Of a stretch of 64,000 bases of DNA, positions 35,232 to 44,274 are shown piece after piece; position 1 is the stretch's first letter; every line of letters begins with the position of its first letter. The DNA comes from Bacillus sp. NP157 (GTDB lineage Bacteria > Pseudomonadota > Gammaproteobacteria > Xanthomonadales > Rhodanobacteraceae): the NCBI GenBank assembly GCA_018889975.1, contig CP076546.1:3782001-3846000 (forward strand), given 5' to 3'. The position numbers and the translations under genes are program-made. The notes under the pieces are model-generated. The model ran no database searches. It had not been told where the DNA came from and saw only the letters and a program-made list of their open reading frames with translations.

Positions 35232-38200
35232 TCAGGCGGCGTGGGTACCGGTGCGTTTCGCCAACGCGACAAGCATCGCGCGTAGCGCTGCCGGCTTCAC
35301 CGGCTTATGCAACAGCGGATAGCCCATCTCGCGTGCCCGCTGTTTCAGCTCCGTGCTGCCGTCCGCGGTAACCATCGCCGCCGGCGGCATCGGTGACACC
35401 TGCTCGCCGATCATCTGCAGCGCGGCGAGTCCGTCCAGGCTTTCACCGAGGTGGTAGTCGGCAAGGATCAGGTCGACATGCGTTTCGCGCAGGATAGCCA
35501 GCGCCGCGTCGACATCGAGCGCGACACGACAGTCCACGCCCCATCGACCTAGCAAGGCCTTCATCCCGTCGAGGATGCTCTCGTCGTTATCCAGGCAAAG
35601 CACCGTCAACGGCAGTTGTTCACCGCCGGGCCTGGCGACGGTCGCCGTGCGTTTGCGTGCCGTCGGTTCGGCACGCGGTACGGTGATGCTGAACGCGCTG
35701 CCATGGCCAACCCGCGAGCGTAGCCCGAGCCGGTGGCCAAGGATGCCGGAAAGTCGATCGCAGATGGAGAGGCCCAGGCCGAGGCCTTTTTCACCCCACG
35801 GCGAAGGCCGGTCGATTCGCTGGAACTCGCCGAAGATCCGCGCCTGTTGTTCGGCCGCGATGCCGGGGCCGCTATCCCACACTTCGATGCGCACATCCTT
35901 GCCATCGCGACGCACGCCGAGCACGACGCCGCCCGAGCGGGTGTATCGCAATGCATTGGACAGGAAGTTGGCGACGATGCGACGCATCAGCTGCGCATCC
36001 GAGCGTACGGCAAGCGTCGTGGGAATGACGCGCAACGTGAGGCCACGCTGTTCGGCGACGACCGCGAACTGTTGACGCAACGAGTCGAACAGATCCGCAA
36101 GCGCGAACGGTGCGATCTCGGGTCGATAGCTACCCGCATCCAGTCGCGATACATCGAGCAGTGCATCGAGCAAGTCTTCCGCGGCACGGAACGACGCGTC
36201 GATACGCTCGGCAAGCTGCGCCGCTTCGCCATCGAGGCCAGGATGCTGTCGCAGCGCGGAGGTGAACAGGCGTGCCGCATTCAGCGGCTGCAACAAGTCA
36301 TGGCTCGCCGCCGCAAGGAAGCGCGTCTTCGATGCGTTGGCGGCCTCCGCTTCGCGGCGTGCGATCGCCGTCGCATCGAGTGCTTCGGACAGCTCCGCCG
36401 TGCGATCGGTGACGCGTTGTTCGAGCGTTTCGTTCGCATCGATCAACGCGAGCTCCGCGTGCTTGTAAGCCGTGACGTCGGTGAACGTCGTCACGAAGCC
36501 ACCGCCCGGCAGCGCGCGACCGCGCATTTCAATTACCGTGCCATCGGGACGCACGCGCTGGAACAGATGCGGCGAACCCGCGCGCATGTAGCGAATGCGT
36601 TTCGCGACGTGCTCGTCGACCTCGCCGGGACCACACTCGCCATGCTCGGCGTTCCAGCGGATCAGGTCCGCCACCGGCAAGCCGACGTAAACCATGCCTT
36701 CCGGATAATCGAACAGCTCGAGGTAGCGTCGATTCCAAGCGACGAGGCGCATGTCGCCATCGACCACGCTGATGCCTTGCGACACGTTCTCCAGGGTCGT
36801 GGAGAGCAGCTCGCGATTGAAGCGAAGTTCCTGCGACGCTTCGTCCATCAACGCCATGGCTTCGGCGATATCCAGGCCCGTGCCGGAGAGGGCTCCCATC
36901 AACATGCGCCGCGCGCTGGCGGCACCGACCGCGCTGGCCAACAGGCGCTCGGTGAACTGGATCAGCGGACGATCGGCCGCGTCGGTCGGCGACAGCGTGA
37001 TGCCGTGGCGCTGGCCGTACTCGTGGAACGCGCGCTGGGTGACCCGGTCGCCGACGATGCGCCCGGCGATGGTACCGAGGTCGCGCACGGTGACGCGGCC
37101 ACGCCAGTCACCCGCACCGCTGACGCTGCGTACGAAGGGGTCGACGAACAGCGCCGCATGCAGGCGTTCGGCAACACTGGGACGAAAGCGCAGCGATATG
37201 AAGACCAGGCAGCCGACGTTCGCGAGCAAGGACCAGAAGGTGCCGTGCGTGACCGCTTCCCAGCCGGAAAGATGGAACAGTTCGGTCGGTCGCAACCAGG
37301 CGAAGCCGAACGGGCCATCCTGCATGATCGCGCTCGACAACCAGCCGGCGCGAATCATCGCGGGAAGCAGCAAGGTGTATGCCCACGTGGCGAAGCCGGC
37401 GAGCAGGCCGACATACACACCGACGCGACTCGCGCCACGCCAGTACAGCGCGGACACAATCGCGGGTGCGAACTGTGCCACGGCGGCGAACGAGAGCAGG
37501 CCGGTCGCAGCAAGGTTTTCCGCGCCGGCGATGATCCGGTAATACACGTAGGCCATCGCGGCGAGGCCGACGATCGCGATGCGGCGGATCAGCAACACCA
37601 TGTGCGAGAGGTCGCCGCGCTGCTCGAGGCGCAGGCTGCGGATGCGTAGCAACGCCGGCATCACCAGGTCGTTGCTGATCATCGTCGCCAGCGCGACGGC
37701 GGCGACGATGACCATGCCGGTGGCGGCGGAGAATCCACCCACGAAGGCGAGCAGGGCCATGCCCTTGCTGCCGAGTGCGAGGGGAAGATTGAGCACCCAG
37801 GCGTCGACATGTCCCTGGGTTACCGAGGGCAGGCCCAGGCCGGCACTGACGATCGGCAGGACGCCGAGCGAGATCACCACCATGTAGGCCGGGAACAGCC
37901 AGCGCGCACGACGCAGGTCGCGTGGGTCTTCGCATTCCACGACGCCGATCTGGAACTGGCGCGGCAGGCAGAACATGGCGCAGAACGCGAGCAGGGTTTG
38001 CGCGACGAAGCCTGGCGGCATGCTGCCTTGTTCGACCTGCATCACCGGCGCGCGCAGTGTCTCGACCAGCCCCGGTCCGTGCAGGTAGGCGTAAAGCGCA
38101 ATGCCGACGAAGGCGAGCAGCTTGACCAGCGATTCGACGGCGATCGCCAGCATCATGCCGTGGTGATGTTCCGTCGCGTCGATGTTGCGCGTGCCGAACA

Positions 38201-38711
38201 GGATCGCGAACACGGCGAGGAGGGCGGCACACCACAGCGCGGTGTCGCCGAACCACCAGTTCGATCCCTCGCCGAGCACGTTGAACGACATCGCCACCGC
38301 TTTGAACTGCAGGGCGATGTACGGAATGATCGCGACGACGGCGATGATCGCCACCAGCGCGGCGAGGCCATGCGACTTGCCGAAGCGCGCGGCGATGAAG
38401 TCGGCGATGGAGGTGATGTTGCGCTCGCGCGCGACGAGGACCAGCCGCTGCAGCAAGCCGAAACCGAAGACGAACAGCAGCAGCGGGCCCAGGTAGATCG
38501 GCAGGTAGGCAAGGCCCGAGCGCGCGGCCGTGCCGACGGCGCCGTAGAAGGTCCACGACGAGCAGTAGACCGCCAGCGCGAGGCTGTAGACCACCGGGCG
38601 CAGGCGCGGCTGGCGGGGGTAGAGCGGCCGGCGGTCGCCGAGGTACGCGATCCCGAACAACAGGCCGACGTACAGCAGCGCTACCAGCAACAGAAGCCAG
38701 CCTGCGATCAC
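35232..38711 (-). CDS. crbS: SSS-fused hybrid sensor kinase (CrbS-like)
   Basis: A 1159-residue protein. Residues 1-480 form a 12-13-helix sodium/solute symporter domain with the SSS motif FIAARFGKSHG. A linker of the STAC type follows, then a PAS domain (about 640-770), a short coiled coil, a histidine kinase (phospho-His in AAASHDLLQPLNAA, N-box NFLSNALRYT, G-box EKGLGLGLSICDRLSG) and a C-terminal receiver with phospho-Asp in LILADYHLG. This architecture is that of CrbS/CbrA-like kinases; CrbS controls acs with CrbR. Converging on crbR and acs, it completes an acetate-responsive system. Confidence 0.88.
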   Translation of the reverse strand: MIAGWLLLLVALLYVGLLFGIAYLGDRRPLYPRQPRLRPVVYSLALAVYCSSWTFYGAVGTAARSGLAYLPIYLGPLLLFVFGFGLLQRLVLVARERNITSIADFIAARFGKSHGLAALVAIIAVVAIIPYIALQFKAVAMSFNVLGEGSNWWFGDTALWCAALLAVFAILFGTRNIDATEHHHGMMLAIAVESLVKLLAFVGIALYAYLHGPGLVETLRAPVMQVEQGSMPPGFVAQTLLAFCAMFCLPRQFQIGVVECEDPRDLRRARWLFPAYMVVISLGVLPIVSAGLGLPSVTQGHVDAWVLNLPLALGSKGMALLAFVGGFSAATGMVIVAAVALATMISNDLVMPALLRIRSLRLEQRGDLSHMVLLIRRIAIVGLAAMAYVYYRIIAGAENLAATGLLSFAAVAQFAPAIVSALYWRGASRVGVYVGLLAGFATWAYTLLLPAMIRAGWLSSAIMQDGPFGFAWLRPTELFHLSGWEAVTHGTFWSLLANVGCLVFISLRFRPSVAERLHAALFVDPFVRSVSGAGDWRGRVTVRDLGTIAGRIVGDRVTQRAFHEYGQRHGITLSPTDAADRPLIQFTERLLASAVGAASARRMLMGALSGTGLDIAEAMALMDEASQELRFNRELLSTTLENVSQGISVVDGDMRLVAWNRRYLELFDYPEGMVYVGLPVADLIRWNAEHGECGPGEVDEHVAKRIRYMRAGSPHLFQRVRPDGTVIEMRGRALPGGGFVTTFTDVTAYKHAELALIDANETLEQRVTDRTAELSEALDATAIARREAEAANASKTRFLAAASHDLLQPLNAARLFTSALRQHPGLDGEAAQLAERIDASFRAAEDLLDALLDVSRLDAGSYRPEIAPFALADLFDSLRQQFAVVAEQRGLTLRVIPTTLAVRSDAQLMRRIVANFLSNALRYTRSGGVVLGVRRDGKDVRIEVWDSGPGIAAEQQARIFGEFQRIDRPSPWGEKGLGLGLSICDRLSGILGHRLGLRSRVGHGSAFSITVPRAEPTARKRTATVARPGGEQLPLTVLCLDNDESILDGMKALLGRWGVDCRVALDVDAALAILRETHVDLILADYHLGESLDGLAALQMIGEQVSPMPPAAMVTADGSTELKQRAREMGYPLLHKPVKPAALRAMLVALAKRTGTHAA

Positions 38712-38802
38712 GGATGTGGGTCCCTGGATGTCACCGGGCCATTCTACCCAGCGCGCGTGCGACCGCGGGCCCGGATGGGGCCATTCGGGCTAGCATGGGC
38801 GG

Positions 38803-39429
38803 ATGGCCTTTAACGTTCCCGCGCTGACCGATACCGAGATCCACGTCTGGCAGTTGCCGTGGGCCACGGATGCCGCGAGTGCGCCGATGATCCACGACTT
38901 GCTCGCGGGCTATGCCGGGCCGGATGCGCCTGCGGTGGCGCGTGGGGAGCACGGCAAGCCGCATTTCCCGGGCGATGCCGGGAGCCTGGGTTTCAGCTGG
39001 ACGCACAGCCAGGACACGGCGCTGTTTGCCGTGGGCCGGGGCACACCGGCCTTCCAGGTTGGCGTCGACGTGGAGCGGGTGCGCCCGCGTGCCCGCGCGC
39101 TGGAACTGGCGTCGCGATTCTTCGCGCCCGGTGAGACCGCATGGCTACGCAGCCTCGCAGGGGACGACGTGCTGGCCGGATTCCTGAGCCTGTGGACGGT
39201 GAAGGAAGCCGTGCTGAAGGCCCATGGCGGCGGCCTGTCGTACGGTCTGCACCGGGTTGAGTTCGCCCCCACGGCGGCGGGCGGCCTGGCAGCGTCCGCC
39301 TTCGACGGGGACGTCGGGCCGGCCAGTGCCTGGCAGATCCACCGCCTCGGCCTGGGCGAGGGCCTGGTCGCTTCGGTGGCCTGGCGGGGTGCGTCGCGCA
39401 GCGTCCGCGTCTTCACATATCCGCTTTGA
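38803..39429 (+). CDS. Sfp-type 4'-phosphopantetheinyl transferase
   Basis: A 208-residue enzyme that moves the phosphopantetheine arm from CoA to a carrier-protein Ser. The two metal/CoA motifs are VGVDVERVRP (about residue 85-95) and FLSLWTVKEAVLKAHGGGL (about 125-145), in the Sfp rather than the AcpS order. It is likely to activate carrier proteins of nonribosomal peptide, polyketide or fatty-acid pathways. No such cluster is visible here. The start codon lies in a short gap after the divergent crbS, and a hairpin-rich leader of pdxJ follows. Confidence 0.88.
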   Translation: MAFNVPALTDTEIHVWQLPWATDAASAPMIHDLLAGYAGPDAPAVARGEHGKPHFPGDAGSLGFSWTHSQDTALFAVGRGTPAFQVGVDVERVRPRARALELASRFFAPGETAWLRSLAGDDVLAGFLSLWTVKEAVLKAHGGGLSYGLHRVEFAPTAAGGLAASAFDGDVGPASAWQIHRLGLGEGLVASVAWRGASRSVRVFTYPL

Positions 39430-39483
39430 ACCTTTCCCCTCCGGGGCGTGTCTTACTTGGCGTGTGTGTGTGAGCCGTGGAGT

Positions 39484-39503
39484 GCGCCACAGGGATGTGG
39501 CGC
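39484..39503 (+). promoter_or_regulatory. Perfect 8-bp hairpin in the pdxJ leader
   Basis: GCGCCACA and TGTGGCGC are exact complements around a GGGA loop. It lies 24 bp before the terminator-like hairpin of the same leader, so the two could be part of one attenuation device. Confidence 0.5.
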
Positions 39504-39526
39504 GTTATGCTGGGACGACAGTCATT

Positions 39527-39559
39527 GCGCACGTCGCGTTTTGCGGCGTGCGTTTTTTT
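39527..39559 (+). terminator. Terminator-like hairpin just before pdxJ
   Basis: CGCACGTCGC, a TTTT-containing loop, and GCGGCGTGCG pair over 10 bp with one G-U, followed by a run of seven T. This is a textbook intrinsic terminator, ending 11 bp before the pdxJ ATG. It could end the phosphopantetheinyl-transferase transcript or attenuate pdxJ. Confidence 0.75.
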
Positions 39560-39570
39560 ACGGACAGTCG

Positions 39571-40314
39571 ATGACCCTACTAAGCGTCAACCTCAACAAG
39601 ATCGCCGTGCTGCGCAACTCGCGTGGCGGCACCGAACCCGATATCGCGACCGCGGCCAATACCTGCATCGATGCAGGCTGTGGCGGCCTGACCGTGCATC
39701 CGCGCCCGGACATGCGCCACGTGACGCCGGCCGACGTGCGGACCCTCGCCGGACTCCTGCGTGGACGGGTCGAATACAACATCGAAGGCAACCCCTTCGC
39801 AGGCGCCCGCGGCGCGTATCCCAGCCTGATCGAACTGTGTCGCGAGGTAAAGCCGACCCAGGTCACCCTGGTGCCGGATGGCGACGGGCAGATCACCTCG
39901 GACCACGGTTTCGACCTCACCAAGGACATCGAGACGCTGAAGCCCGTGGTTGCCGCGTTTCGCGAGATCGGCTGCCGGGTGAGCGTGTTCGTCGATGCCG
40001 GCGCGGAAGGTTTTGCCGACGCGGTGGCGATCGGGATCCAGCGCATCGAGCTTTATACCGGGCCGTATGCGCAGGCATTCCATGATGGCGATGCGCGGGT
40101 CGAGCTGGCTTCGTTCGCGGAGACGGCGCGGCGTGCGCAGAAGGCCGGGCTCGCGGTGAACGCGGGGCATGATCTTAGCCAGGCGAACCTGGGGACGTTC
40201 AAGTCGGCGATTCCTGGGTTAGCCGAGGTGTCGATTGGGCATGCGTTGATTGGGGAGGCGCTTTACCAGGGGTTGGCGAATACGGTGCGGGGGTATCTGG
40301 AGATTCTGTCGTGA
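39571..40314 (+). CDS. pdxJ: Pyridoxine 5'-phosphate synthase
   Basis: A 247-residue TIM-barrel enzyme that condenses 1-deoxyxylulose 5-phosphate with 3-amino-2-oxopropyl phosphate to make pyridoxine 5'-phosphate. Conserved pieces are the start [19 protein letters not shown] (substrate phosphate and Asn), HPRPDMRHV near 43, the catalytic EGNP around residue 73, VTLVPD near 103, and GHDLS near 198. ATG 39571 gives the standard length. In xanthomonads pdxJ adjoins the tonB-exb cluster, as here, in convergent orientation with a bidirectional terminator between. Confidence 0.97.
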   Translation: MTLLSVNLNKIAVLRNSRGGTEPDIATAANTCIDAGCGGLTVHPRPDMRHVTPADVRTLAGLLRGRVEYNIEGNPFAGARGAYPSLIELCREVKPTQVTLVPDGDGQITSDHGFDLTKDIETLKPVVAAFREIGCRVSVFVDAGAEGFADAVAIGIQRIELYTGPYAQAFHDGDARVELASFAETARRAQKAGLAVNAGHDLSQANLGTFKSAIPGLAEVSIGHALIGEALYQGLANTVRGYLEILS

Positions 40315-40320
40315 TCTGGG

Positions 40321-40382
40321 ATCGCGCGCAGGCGCGCTCCTACAGGGGTGCGGCTGCCTTGTAGGAGCGCGCCTGCGCGCGA
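40321..40382. repeat. Close inverted REP pair (BIME-like)
   Basis: Reverse REP at 40321-40344 and forward REP at 40360-40382, 15 bp apart, after pdxJ. Together they can fold into one long stem-loop in the pdxJ 3' end. Confidence 0.85.
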
Positions 40383-40417
40383 CCCCAAAACACGGCGGCG
40401 CAGCCGCACCATCGCCC

Positions 40418-40450
40418 ATAAAAAAACCCCGCCAATCGGCGGGGTTTTTG
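40418..40450. terminator. Bidirectional intrinsic terminator pdxJ / exbD
   Basis: CCCCGCC-AATC-GGCGGGG with a run of A on the left and a run of T on the right forms a terminator usable on both strands. It serves both the rightward pdxJ and the leftward tonB-exbBD operon. Confidence 0.9.
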
Positions 40451-40473
40451 GTTTTACCGGACAGACCGATCGG

Positions 40474-40881
40474 TTACTGCGCGTTGACGAAACCGATCTT
40501 GGTCAGGCCCTGGCCCTTCGCGTCGGAAAGCACGCGAGCCACGACCTCGTACTGAACCGCGTCATCCGCGTCGATCTGCAGTTCCGGCTGGTTGCTCTGC
40601 TGGGCGATCACCGCGATCTGGGCGCGGAGGCCCAACTCGTCAACCGGCGTATCGTTCCAGTACAGCGAACCATCCTGGCGGATCTGCAGCCGGACGGGAT
40701 CCGGCGGCGTTTCTGGCTGGACGATGTTCGGATTCGGCTGCGGAAGATCGATCTTGATCTTATGCGACAGCATCGGAGCCGTGATCATGAAGATGATCAG
40801 GAGCACCAGCATCACGTCGACGAGCGGCGTGACGTTGATGTCCGACATCGGGCCACCGGAATTACCTGAGCTGAATGCCAT
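40474..40881 (-). CDS. exbD2: ExbD-family biopolymer transport protein (second copy)
   Basis: A 135-residue protein with one N-terminal transmembrane helix, VMLVLLIIFMITAPML, whose preceding Asp in PLVDV is the proton-carrying residue of ExbD. A periplasmic domain follows. It starts close to the first exbD stop (about 5 bp). Two ExbD genes after ExbB is the tonB-exbB-exbD1-exbD2 arrangement described in Xanthomonas campestris, where exbD2 is needed for some functions but not for iron uptake. It energises TonB with ExbB. Confidence 0.93.
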   Translation of the reverse strand: MAFSSGNSGGPMSDINVTPLVDVMLVLLIIFMITAPMLSHKIKIDLPQPNPNIVQPETPPDPVRLQIRQDGSLYWNDTPVDELGLRAQIAVIAQQSNQPELQIDADDAVQYEVVARVLSDAKGQGLTKIGFVNAQ

Positions 40882-40886
40882 CGTCC

Positions 40887-41300
40887 TTACTCCTTACCAG
40901 TCGACATGAAGCCGACGTGGACCATGCCGGCGTCCTTGGCATCGCCAAGGATCTTCTTCACCACCTTGTACTCGGTGGTGCGATCGGCACGGATCTGGAG
41001 TTCCGGCTGCGGCGACTTGGCCGCCGCAACCGCAAACTGGGCCTTCAGTTCAGCCTCGCTGACTTCGCCGTCATTGAGGAAGTACGTACCGTCCGGCTTG
41101 ACCGCGAGATCCATCGGTTCCACCGGGGTGTCATCCTTAACGTTCGGATTAGCCTTCGGCAGATCGATCTGGACCTTATGGGACATCAGCGGTGCCGTGA
41201 TCATGAAGATGATCAGCAGAACCAGCATCACGTCGACGAGCGGCGTGACGTTGATTTCTGACATCGGCCCACCGGAGTTGCCCCCGCTGCTCATAGCCAT
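40887..41300 (-). CDS. exbD1: ExbD-family biopolymer transport protein (first copy)
   Basis: A 137-residue ExbD with the same N-terminal start (SEINVTPLVDVMLVLLIIFM) as its neighbour and a distinct periplasmic half, so the pair arose by duplication followed by divergence. Together with ExbB it uses the proton gradient to drive TonB. It starts 19 bp after the exbB stop. The two proteins may form mixed or alternative complexes. Confidence 0.93.
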   Translation of the reverse strand: MAMSSGGNSGGPMSEINVTPLVDVMLVLLIIFMITAPLMSHKVQIDLPKANPNVKDDTPVEPMDLAVKPDGTYFLNDGEVSEAELKAQFAVAAAKSPQPELQIRADRTTEYKVVKKILGDAKDAGMVHVGFMSTGKE

Positions 41301-41319
41301 GGGTCAATTCCTCTAGCGA

Positions 41320-42066
41320 TTACTTCGTGCCTTCGACACGGGCGCCGGTGGCGAAGAAGTCGTGCAGGTCATGCGCGAATTCGTCGAACTGGGCGTAGGT
41401 CAGGCGGTTCGAGCGCATGAAGAAGTTGTACGCAAGCACGGCCGGGATAGCGGTGAACAGACCGAACGCGGTCATGATCAGAGCTTCACCCACCGGGCCA
41501 GCGACCTTATCCATCGAAGCCGAACCCGACGCTGCGATACCGATCAGGGCGTGGTAGATGCCCCACACGGTACCAAGCAGACCGATGAACGGTGCCGACG
41601 AACCGACCGTGGCGAGCAGGGTCAGGCCACCTTCCAGACGCAGGCTCTCGCGAGCCACGGCCTGGCGCAGTGCGCGGTCGATGAATTCCGAACGCGACAG
41701 CGACTCGGCGAGACGACCACCAGCAGCCTGCTGGTGATGCGCAACGGCCGAAGCGGCATCGAGCGCGATCTTCGAGAACGGTTCGCCCTTCGGCTGCTCT
41801 TCGAGCATGCGAATGGCTTCCTGGGTCGACGCGGTGTTCCAGAAGCCCTGCATCACCTTGTCGGCGCGCGAACGCACCATGCTGTTACGGATGAAGTTGG
41901 CGACGATGAAGTACCACGAGAGCACGGACATCGCGACCAGCACCACGAACACGATCCAACCGAGTGCATCGAAGTTGTGGATAAGGTGGTCGAAGCCCAT
42001 CTGCTTGAGGGCGTCGGCATTGGAGTTACCTGCCGGAGCAGGCTGAGCGGAGGTGTCTTGCAACAT
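41320..42066 (-). CDS. exbB: ExbB family motor protein
   Basis: A 248-residue MotA/TolQ/ExbB protein with three transmembrane helices: one after residue 35 and two in the C-terminal half. Family features include VGSSAPFIGLLGTVWGIYHALIG near residue 155 and EALIMTAFGLFTAIPAVLAYN near 200. It forms the pentameric channel around ExbD. The short N-terminal extension and large cytoplasmic loop are normal for xanthomonad ExbB. It is 55 bp after tonB. Confidence 0.95.
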   Translation of the reverse strand: MLQDTSAQPAPAGNSNADALKQMGFDHLIHNFDALGWIVFVVLVAMSVLSWYFIVANFIRNSMVRSRADKVMQGFWNTASTQEAIRMLEEQPKGEPFSKIALDAASAVAHHQQAAGGRLAESLSRSEFIDRALRQAVARESLRLEGGLTLLATVGSSAPFIGLLGTVWGIYHALIGIAASGSASMDKVAGPVGEALIMTAFGLFTAIPAVLAYNFFMRSNRLTYAQFDEFAHDLHDFFATGARVEGTK

Positions 42067-42121
42067 AACGCTACCCTTGGGAAGTCAAGCGTGAACTTAA
42101 AAAGTTATAAGCCGTGGGGGC

Positions 42122-42784
42122 TTACAGCTGGTTTAGGTTGAACGTAACGGGGACACGTGCATAGCCTTCGACGGCCGCACCGCCTCGCTTGCCCGGGTTG
42201 AATCGCCAGTTCCTGGCCGCATCCTGCGCTGCCTTGTCCAGTTCGCGGAAACCGCTCGACTGGTCGATCTGGATGTCTTTCGGTGTGCCGTCGACAGCCA
42301 CGAGGACCAGAAGTACCACCGTACCTTCATGCCGTTGGCGAACCGCCTGCGGCGGGTACTTTGGCGGGTTGCGCTGACGGTACGACAGATTTTCGCTCGG
42401 CGCGATATCCGACGGCGGTGCAGGCGGCGCGGGAGGCGCCGGCGGCGGAGCCGGGACAGGATTCGAGCTCGCTTCCTCGACAGCCGGCGGCGGCGGTGCC
42501 GGCGGCGGAGGTGTCGGAGGCGGCTTCACCTGCTGGATGATCTTCGGCGGCGGTTGCTTTGGGGGCTCCGGCGGCGGCGGCGGGGGAGGGGGCGGGGGCG
42601 GCGGCGGCTCGATGAAGTCGACCTGCACGACCTTATCTTTCTGCTTTTCCGCAGTCTTCGGCGGCGCCATGGGCGCGACCAAGACGAGGAATGCGAACGA
42701 GTGCAGCGCAATGGCTACTGCCAATGCACTGGTGCGCCCCCAACTGAACGGCGCTTGGCCGGTTGATTCGTTACTTGAGGCCAT
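42122..42784 (-). CDS. tonB: TonB energy transducer
   Basis: A 220-residue protein with an N-terminal anchor helix (ALAVAIALHSFAFLVLVAP, carrying the His needed to contact ExbB/ExbD), a long periplasmic Pro-rich spacer with a run of 13 Pro, and the C-terminal TonB fold (YPPQAVRQRHEGTVVLLVLV... FRELDKAAQDAARNWRFNP). It transmits proton-motive energy to outer-membrane receptors for siderophores, cobalamin and, in this group, many carbohydrates. It is the first gene of tonB-exbB-exbD1-exbD2. The Pro codon run at about 42580-42605 is a length-variable GC tract. Confidence 0.96.
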   Translation of the reverse strand: MASSNESTGQAPFSWGRTSALAVAIALHSFAFLVLVAPMAPPKTAEKQKDKVVQVDFIEPPPPPPPPPPPPPEPPKQPPPKIIQQVKPPPTPPPPAPPPPAVEEASSNPVPAPPPAPPAPPAPPSDIAPSENLSYRQRNPPKYPPQAVRQRHEGTVVLLVLVAVDGTPKDIQIDQSSGFRELDKAAQDAARNWRFNPGKRGGAAVEGYARVPVTFNLNQL

Positions 42785-42975
42785 CAGTCACTATCAAGAG
42801 CTAATCAAGCGGAAGTGAGCCCGCTGCTTCCCGACGCCCGGCAAATGACACTGCCTGAACGTACGTTTCTGCAAGCGGAAAAGAAGCAAGTTACACCAGC
42901 ATATAGCGTTTGTATAGCACCTGAAGGGAAGTTCGCGGGCATGCCTGCAAGCCCCCTTCTGGCACTTTACAAGGC

Positions 42976-44274
42976 TTACTGGTTACCTGCGGTTTTCAAC
43001 CAGGCATTGGCCTTGGCAGACGTCTCAGGGTCTTGTGCTGCGAGCTTCATGTCCGCAACGGCACCCTGCTTGTTCTTCTGACCACGCTTGGCTTCCGCGC
43101 GCACCATATAGGCCTGGCCCTTATGCTGCACGCCCTTGCTGATGGCGTCCGTCGCCAGCTTTTCAGCGGCGGCGTATTTGTTTTCCTGGAGCTGCACGCG
43201 TGCTGCCTTGAGCGCCGGCTCGCCATTGGTGGCGAGGCCCGCGGCCTTGGAGTACGCATCGGCCGCGGCCGACATGTTGTCCGCGGTGATCGCCGCGTCG
43301 CCCATGAGCATGTACGTTTCGGCGCTGGGCTTGACCACGCCCTTGGTCATGCCGTCCTGGAGGACCGCGGTCGCCTTCTGGGCGTTGGTCTTCTGGCGGG
43401 CTTCGTTGTCCTGGCCGTCGATCAGGTAGACCTTGGCGAAATTGATGTACTGCTTTTCGTCCTTGATCGCGCCGGCCGCCTGGGCCTTCTCGAGAAGCGC
43501 GATGGCTTCCGGATACTTCTGCGCCTGGATCAGGGCGGACGTCGCGTTGTTCAGCGCCGTCGCGTCGTTCGGGTTCTTCTGCAGTTCGTCAGCCGCCATC
43601 GAGGCCGCCTTGTCGCCCTGGCCGGTTTCCGAATAGCTGGCCATGAGGATCTGGTCCCACGACGCCTGCGGCTTCGCGTCCGGCATCGACTTCGCCTTGG
43701 TCAGCGCAGCGATGGCTTCCGGGTACTTCTCGAGGCGGTAATCGATGTTGCCTTCGAGGCCGTACGAATCGGCGGTTTCCTTCTTGCCTTCCGCGCGCCA
43801 CGACTGCAGCGTCTGCAGGGCCGGGGCGTACTGCTCATCGGCAACCTGGAACTGGGCAAGCATGTACTGCAGCTGGAAGTAGGTGTCGTTCGGCAGCACG
43901 CCGATGTCCAGCGCCTGCTTGAGCTGCACGATGGCGCCCTTCACGTCGCCGTCGTTGTACTTCATGTTGGCCAGGCCCTGGAGGGCGAGCGCCTGCGCGT
44001 ACTTGCTGCTCGTGCCCGAACCATCGGCCAGCGGGGTCAGCAGCTGGGTCGCCTTGTCCTTGTCGCCGTTATTCGCAGCGTCGAGGCCGTCGTTGATGGC
44101 CTTCTGGTCCTTCTCACTCTTCAGGTCGAGCTTGGGTTCCTGGCGAGTGGCGTTCGGGTACAGCGCTTCTTTCTTGTCCTTGGGAGCGGTGTCACGCGCG
44201 ATGACGGCGCCGCTGGCAAGAGAAAGTGCGATCGCGGTAGCGAGCGCCATCTTGATGAAGGAACCCTGTTTCAT
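42976..44274 (-). CDS. TPR-repeat periplasmic protein
   Basis: A 432-residue exported protein with a signal peptide (MALATAIALSLASG near the start) and then at least six TPR-like helical pairs (for example YAQALALQGLANMKYNDGD, ATALNNATSALIQAQKYPEA, ETYMLMGDAAITADN). It probably scaffolds protein contacts in the envelope. ATG 44274 with GAGGT upstream is chosen; the longer frame begins inside a leader. It stands alone upstream of tonB on the same strand, with a 191-bp spacer, and near gyrB. Confidence 0.85.
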   Translation of the reverse strand: MKQGSFIKMALATAIALSLASGAVIARDTAPKDKKEALYPNATRQEPKLDLKSEKDQKAINDGLDAANNGDKDKATQLLTPLADGSGTSSKYAQALALQGLANMKYNDGDVKGAIVQLKQALDIGVLPNDTYFQLQYMLAQFQVADEQYAPALQTLQSWRAEGKKETADSYGLEGNIDYRLEKYPEAIAALTKAKSMPDAKPQASWDQILMASYSETGQGDKAASMAADELQKNPNDATALNNATSALIQAQKYPEAIALLEKAQAAGAIKDEKQYINFAKVYLIDGQDNEARQKTNAQKATAVLQDGMTKGVVKPSAETYMLMGDAAITADNMSAAADAYSKAAGLATNGEPALKAARVQLQENKYAAAEKLATDAISKGVQHKGQAYMVRAEAKRGQKNKQGAVADMKLAAQDPETSAKANAWLKTAGNQ

